Shown: in pieces, positions 63,257-64,000 of the stretch
How positions within the stretch are numbered: position 1 is the stretch's first letter
How the letters are laid out: each line of letters opens with the position of its first letter
Source: Cutibacterium porci
Lineage (GTDB): Bacteria; Actinomycetota; Actinomycetes; Propionibacteriales; Propionibacteriaceae
Assembly (NCBI RefSeq): GCF_009696315.1
Contig: NZ_VUMG01000005.1
Location: 62,001-126,000, forward strand
Length of the DNA: 64,000 nucleotides
Reading direction: 5' to 3'
Program-made: the position numbers and the translations under genes
The notes under the pieces: model-generated
Told to the model about the DNA's origin: nothing
What the model saw: only the letters and a program-made list of their open reading frames with translations
Databases searched by the model: none

Positions 63257-64000
63257 TCAAGCTCCAGCCCAGTAGGCCCCCAACGCCTTGGATAGGTACA
63301 CAAGGTCAGCCGTACCGGCAAGTTCACGTGTGGAATGCATCGACATCAGCGGCACACCGACGTCAACTGTCAACATGCCGAGCCTCGTCGCCGTCAGCGG
63401 GCCGATCGTAGAGCCGCATGGCACTGAATTATTCGATACGAAGTCCTGGGTTGGCACTCCGGCTGCGGCGCACGCGCGCTGCCACAAAGCCCCGCCCACC
63501 CCATCAGTGGCATAGCGCTGGTTAGCATTGATCTTGAGCAGCGGCCCCTCGTTGAGCAGCGGGTGATTCGCCGGGTCAAATTTCTCTACGTAATTGGGAT
63601 GCACGCCATGCCCAGCATCCGACGACACGCATGAGGACCTGGCAATCATTGCTCGGTATGCCGCGCCGGTCATCCCGAGTCCTTCAGCAATGCGCACCAA
63701 GATGTCTTCGAGGAACGGCCCACAGGCTCCCGACCTTGTCGCCGAGCCAACCTCCTCATGATCGAAACATGCCATAACCGCCACGTCGTCCGTCGGCTTG
63801 ACGTCAACAAATGCCGCTACCGAGGAATGAACCGACGAGAGATTGTCCATGCGCTGGCTGGCCAGGAATTCCCCGTAGGGGCCGATGACGGCCGGAGGCT
63901 GAGTCAGATAGGCGAAAATGTCGTGGAAAGCCAGGTCCTTACGCTCGATCCCTGCCGCCTCACACAGCAGGTCCTCGACGTCAAGGTTCGGTCTCCCCAC
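63257..64000 (-). CDS. M18 family aminopeptidase, C-terminal part
   Basis: 247 codons without the start, which lies outside the window. Dinuclear zinc features: the acid pair in VMACFDHEEVGSATRSG, Asp in CVSSDAGHGVHPNYVEKF, and the final His in LMSMHSTRELAG. ASQRMDNLSS is a further conserved segment that carries a zinc-binding Asp. This is the aspartyl/leucyl aminopeptidase family DNPEP/PepC-like, which trims N-terminal residues in the cytosol. Ends 109 nt from ychF on the same strand. Confidence 0.93.
   Translation of the reverse strand: MGRPNLDVEDLLCEAAGIERKDLAFHDIFAYLTQPPAVIGPYGEFLASQRMDNLSSVHSSVAAFVDVKPTDDVAVMACFDHEEVGSATRSGACGPFLEDILVRIAEGLGMTGAAYRAMIARSSCVSSDAGHGVHPNYVEKFDPANHPLLNEGPLLKINANQRYATDGVGGALWQRACAAAGVPTQDFVSNNSVPCGSTIGPLTATRLGMLTVDVGVPLMSMHSTRELAGTADLVYLSKALGAYWAGA

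Noticed and set aside
1-64000. tRNA, rRNA, insertion sequences or prophage genes
   Set aside because: None recognised in intergenic gaps or among the proteins.

Overview
The window comes from a propionibacterium. The closest fit I can recognise is Cutibacterium, C. acnes-like. The basis is moderately high GC, actinobacterial-type DapD, DapC/FdxA, DUF3117 and long ArgR genes, a two-subunit methylmalonyl-CoA mutase with MeaB (the Wood-Werkman propionate pathway), and an arginine deiminase operon. I see no IS element, prophage, CRISPR array, tRNA or rRNA. It reads as ordinary chromosome with gene-dense, often 4-nt-overlapping operons. Species assignment is inference from gene content, not a database match.

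Layout. 1-3.7 kb: the start of dapA, an O-methyltransferase, divergent glgC/glgA for ADP-glucose-based glycogen synthesis, and a DUF3117 gene. 3.7-8.6 kb: DAP/lysine genes (dapE, dapD, dapC) with a 7Fe ferredoxin, a DivIVA-like membrane protein and a membrane-anchored lytic-transglycosylase-like protein. 8.7-11.7 kb: proton-translocating transhydrogenase pntAB. 12-21.6 kb: a GNAT acetyltransferase, a phosphoribosyltransferase, a dihydroxyacetone-type kinase divergent from a zinc dehydrogenase, bifunctional PutA, and an NCS1 permease coupled to an isochorismatase-like hydrolase. 21.7-24.4 kb: a Zn/Mn ABC importer behind a Zur-like site. 24.4-26.2 kb: a secreted phytase-like esterase whose sortase signal is cut off. 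26.2-29.5 kb: an ABC exporter-type pair with a small secreted protein. 29.7-32.5 kb: a polar amino acid ABC importer. 32.7-34.2 kb: a secreted subtilisin-like protease.

34.4-40 kb is the methylmalonyl-CoA mutase region (mutA-mutB, then meaB). A clear adenosylcobalamin riboswitch precedes mutA, so a B12-dependent enzyme appears to sit under its own cofactor's riboswitch; I consider this the most interesting feature. 40-48.7 kb: a lipase-like hydrolase, a UDP-glucose-dehydrogenase-like enzyme, a GH13 enzyme, an amino acid permease, thiol peroxidase, an aldo/keto reductase, an ACT-ACT protein, a Pth2-domain protein and a HAD hydrolase. 48.8-49.4 kb: a DUF4230 gene broken by a frameshift and an in-frame stop.

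49.6-55.2 kb: the arginine deiminase operon arcDABC with argR just downstream, yielding ATP and ammonia from arginine. 55.7-60.8 kb: stress genes, namely a DJ-1/Hsp31-like protein, an aldehyde dehydrogenase, and divergent ohr/ohrR sharing two operator-like palindromes, followed by an MFS transporter and a cysteine-less isochorismatase-like protein. 61-64 kb: an amidohydrolase overlapping ychF, and the C-terminal part of an M18 aminopeptidase running off the window.
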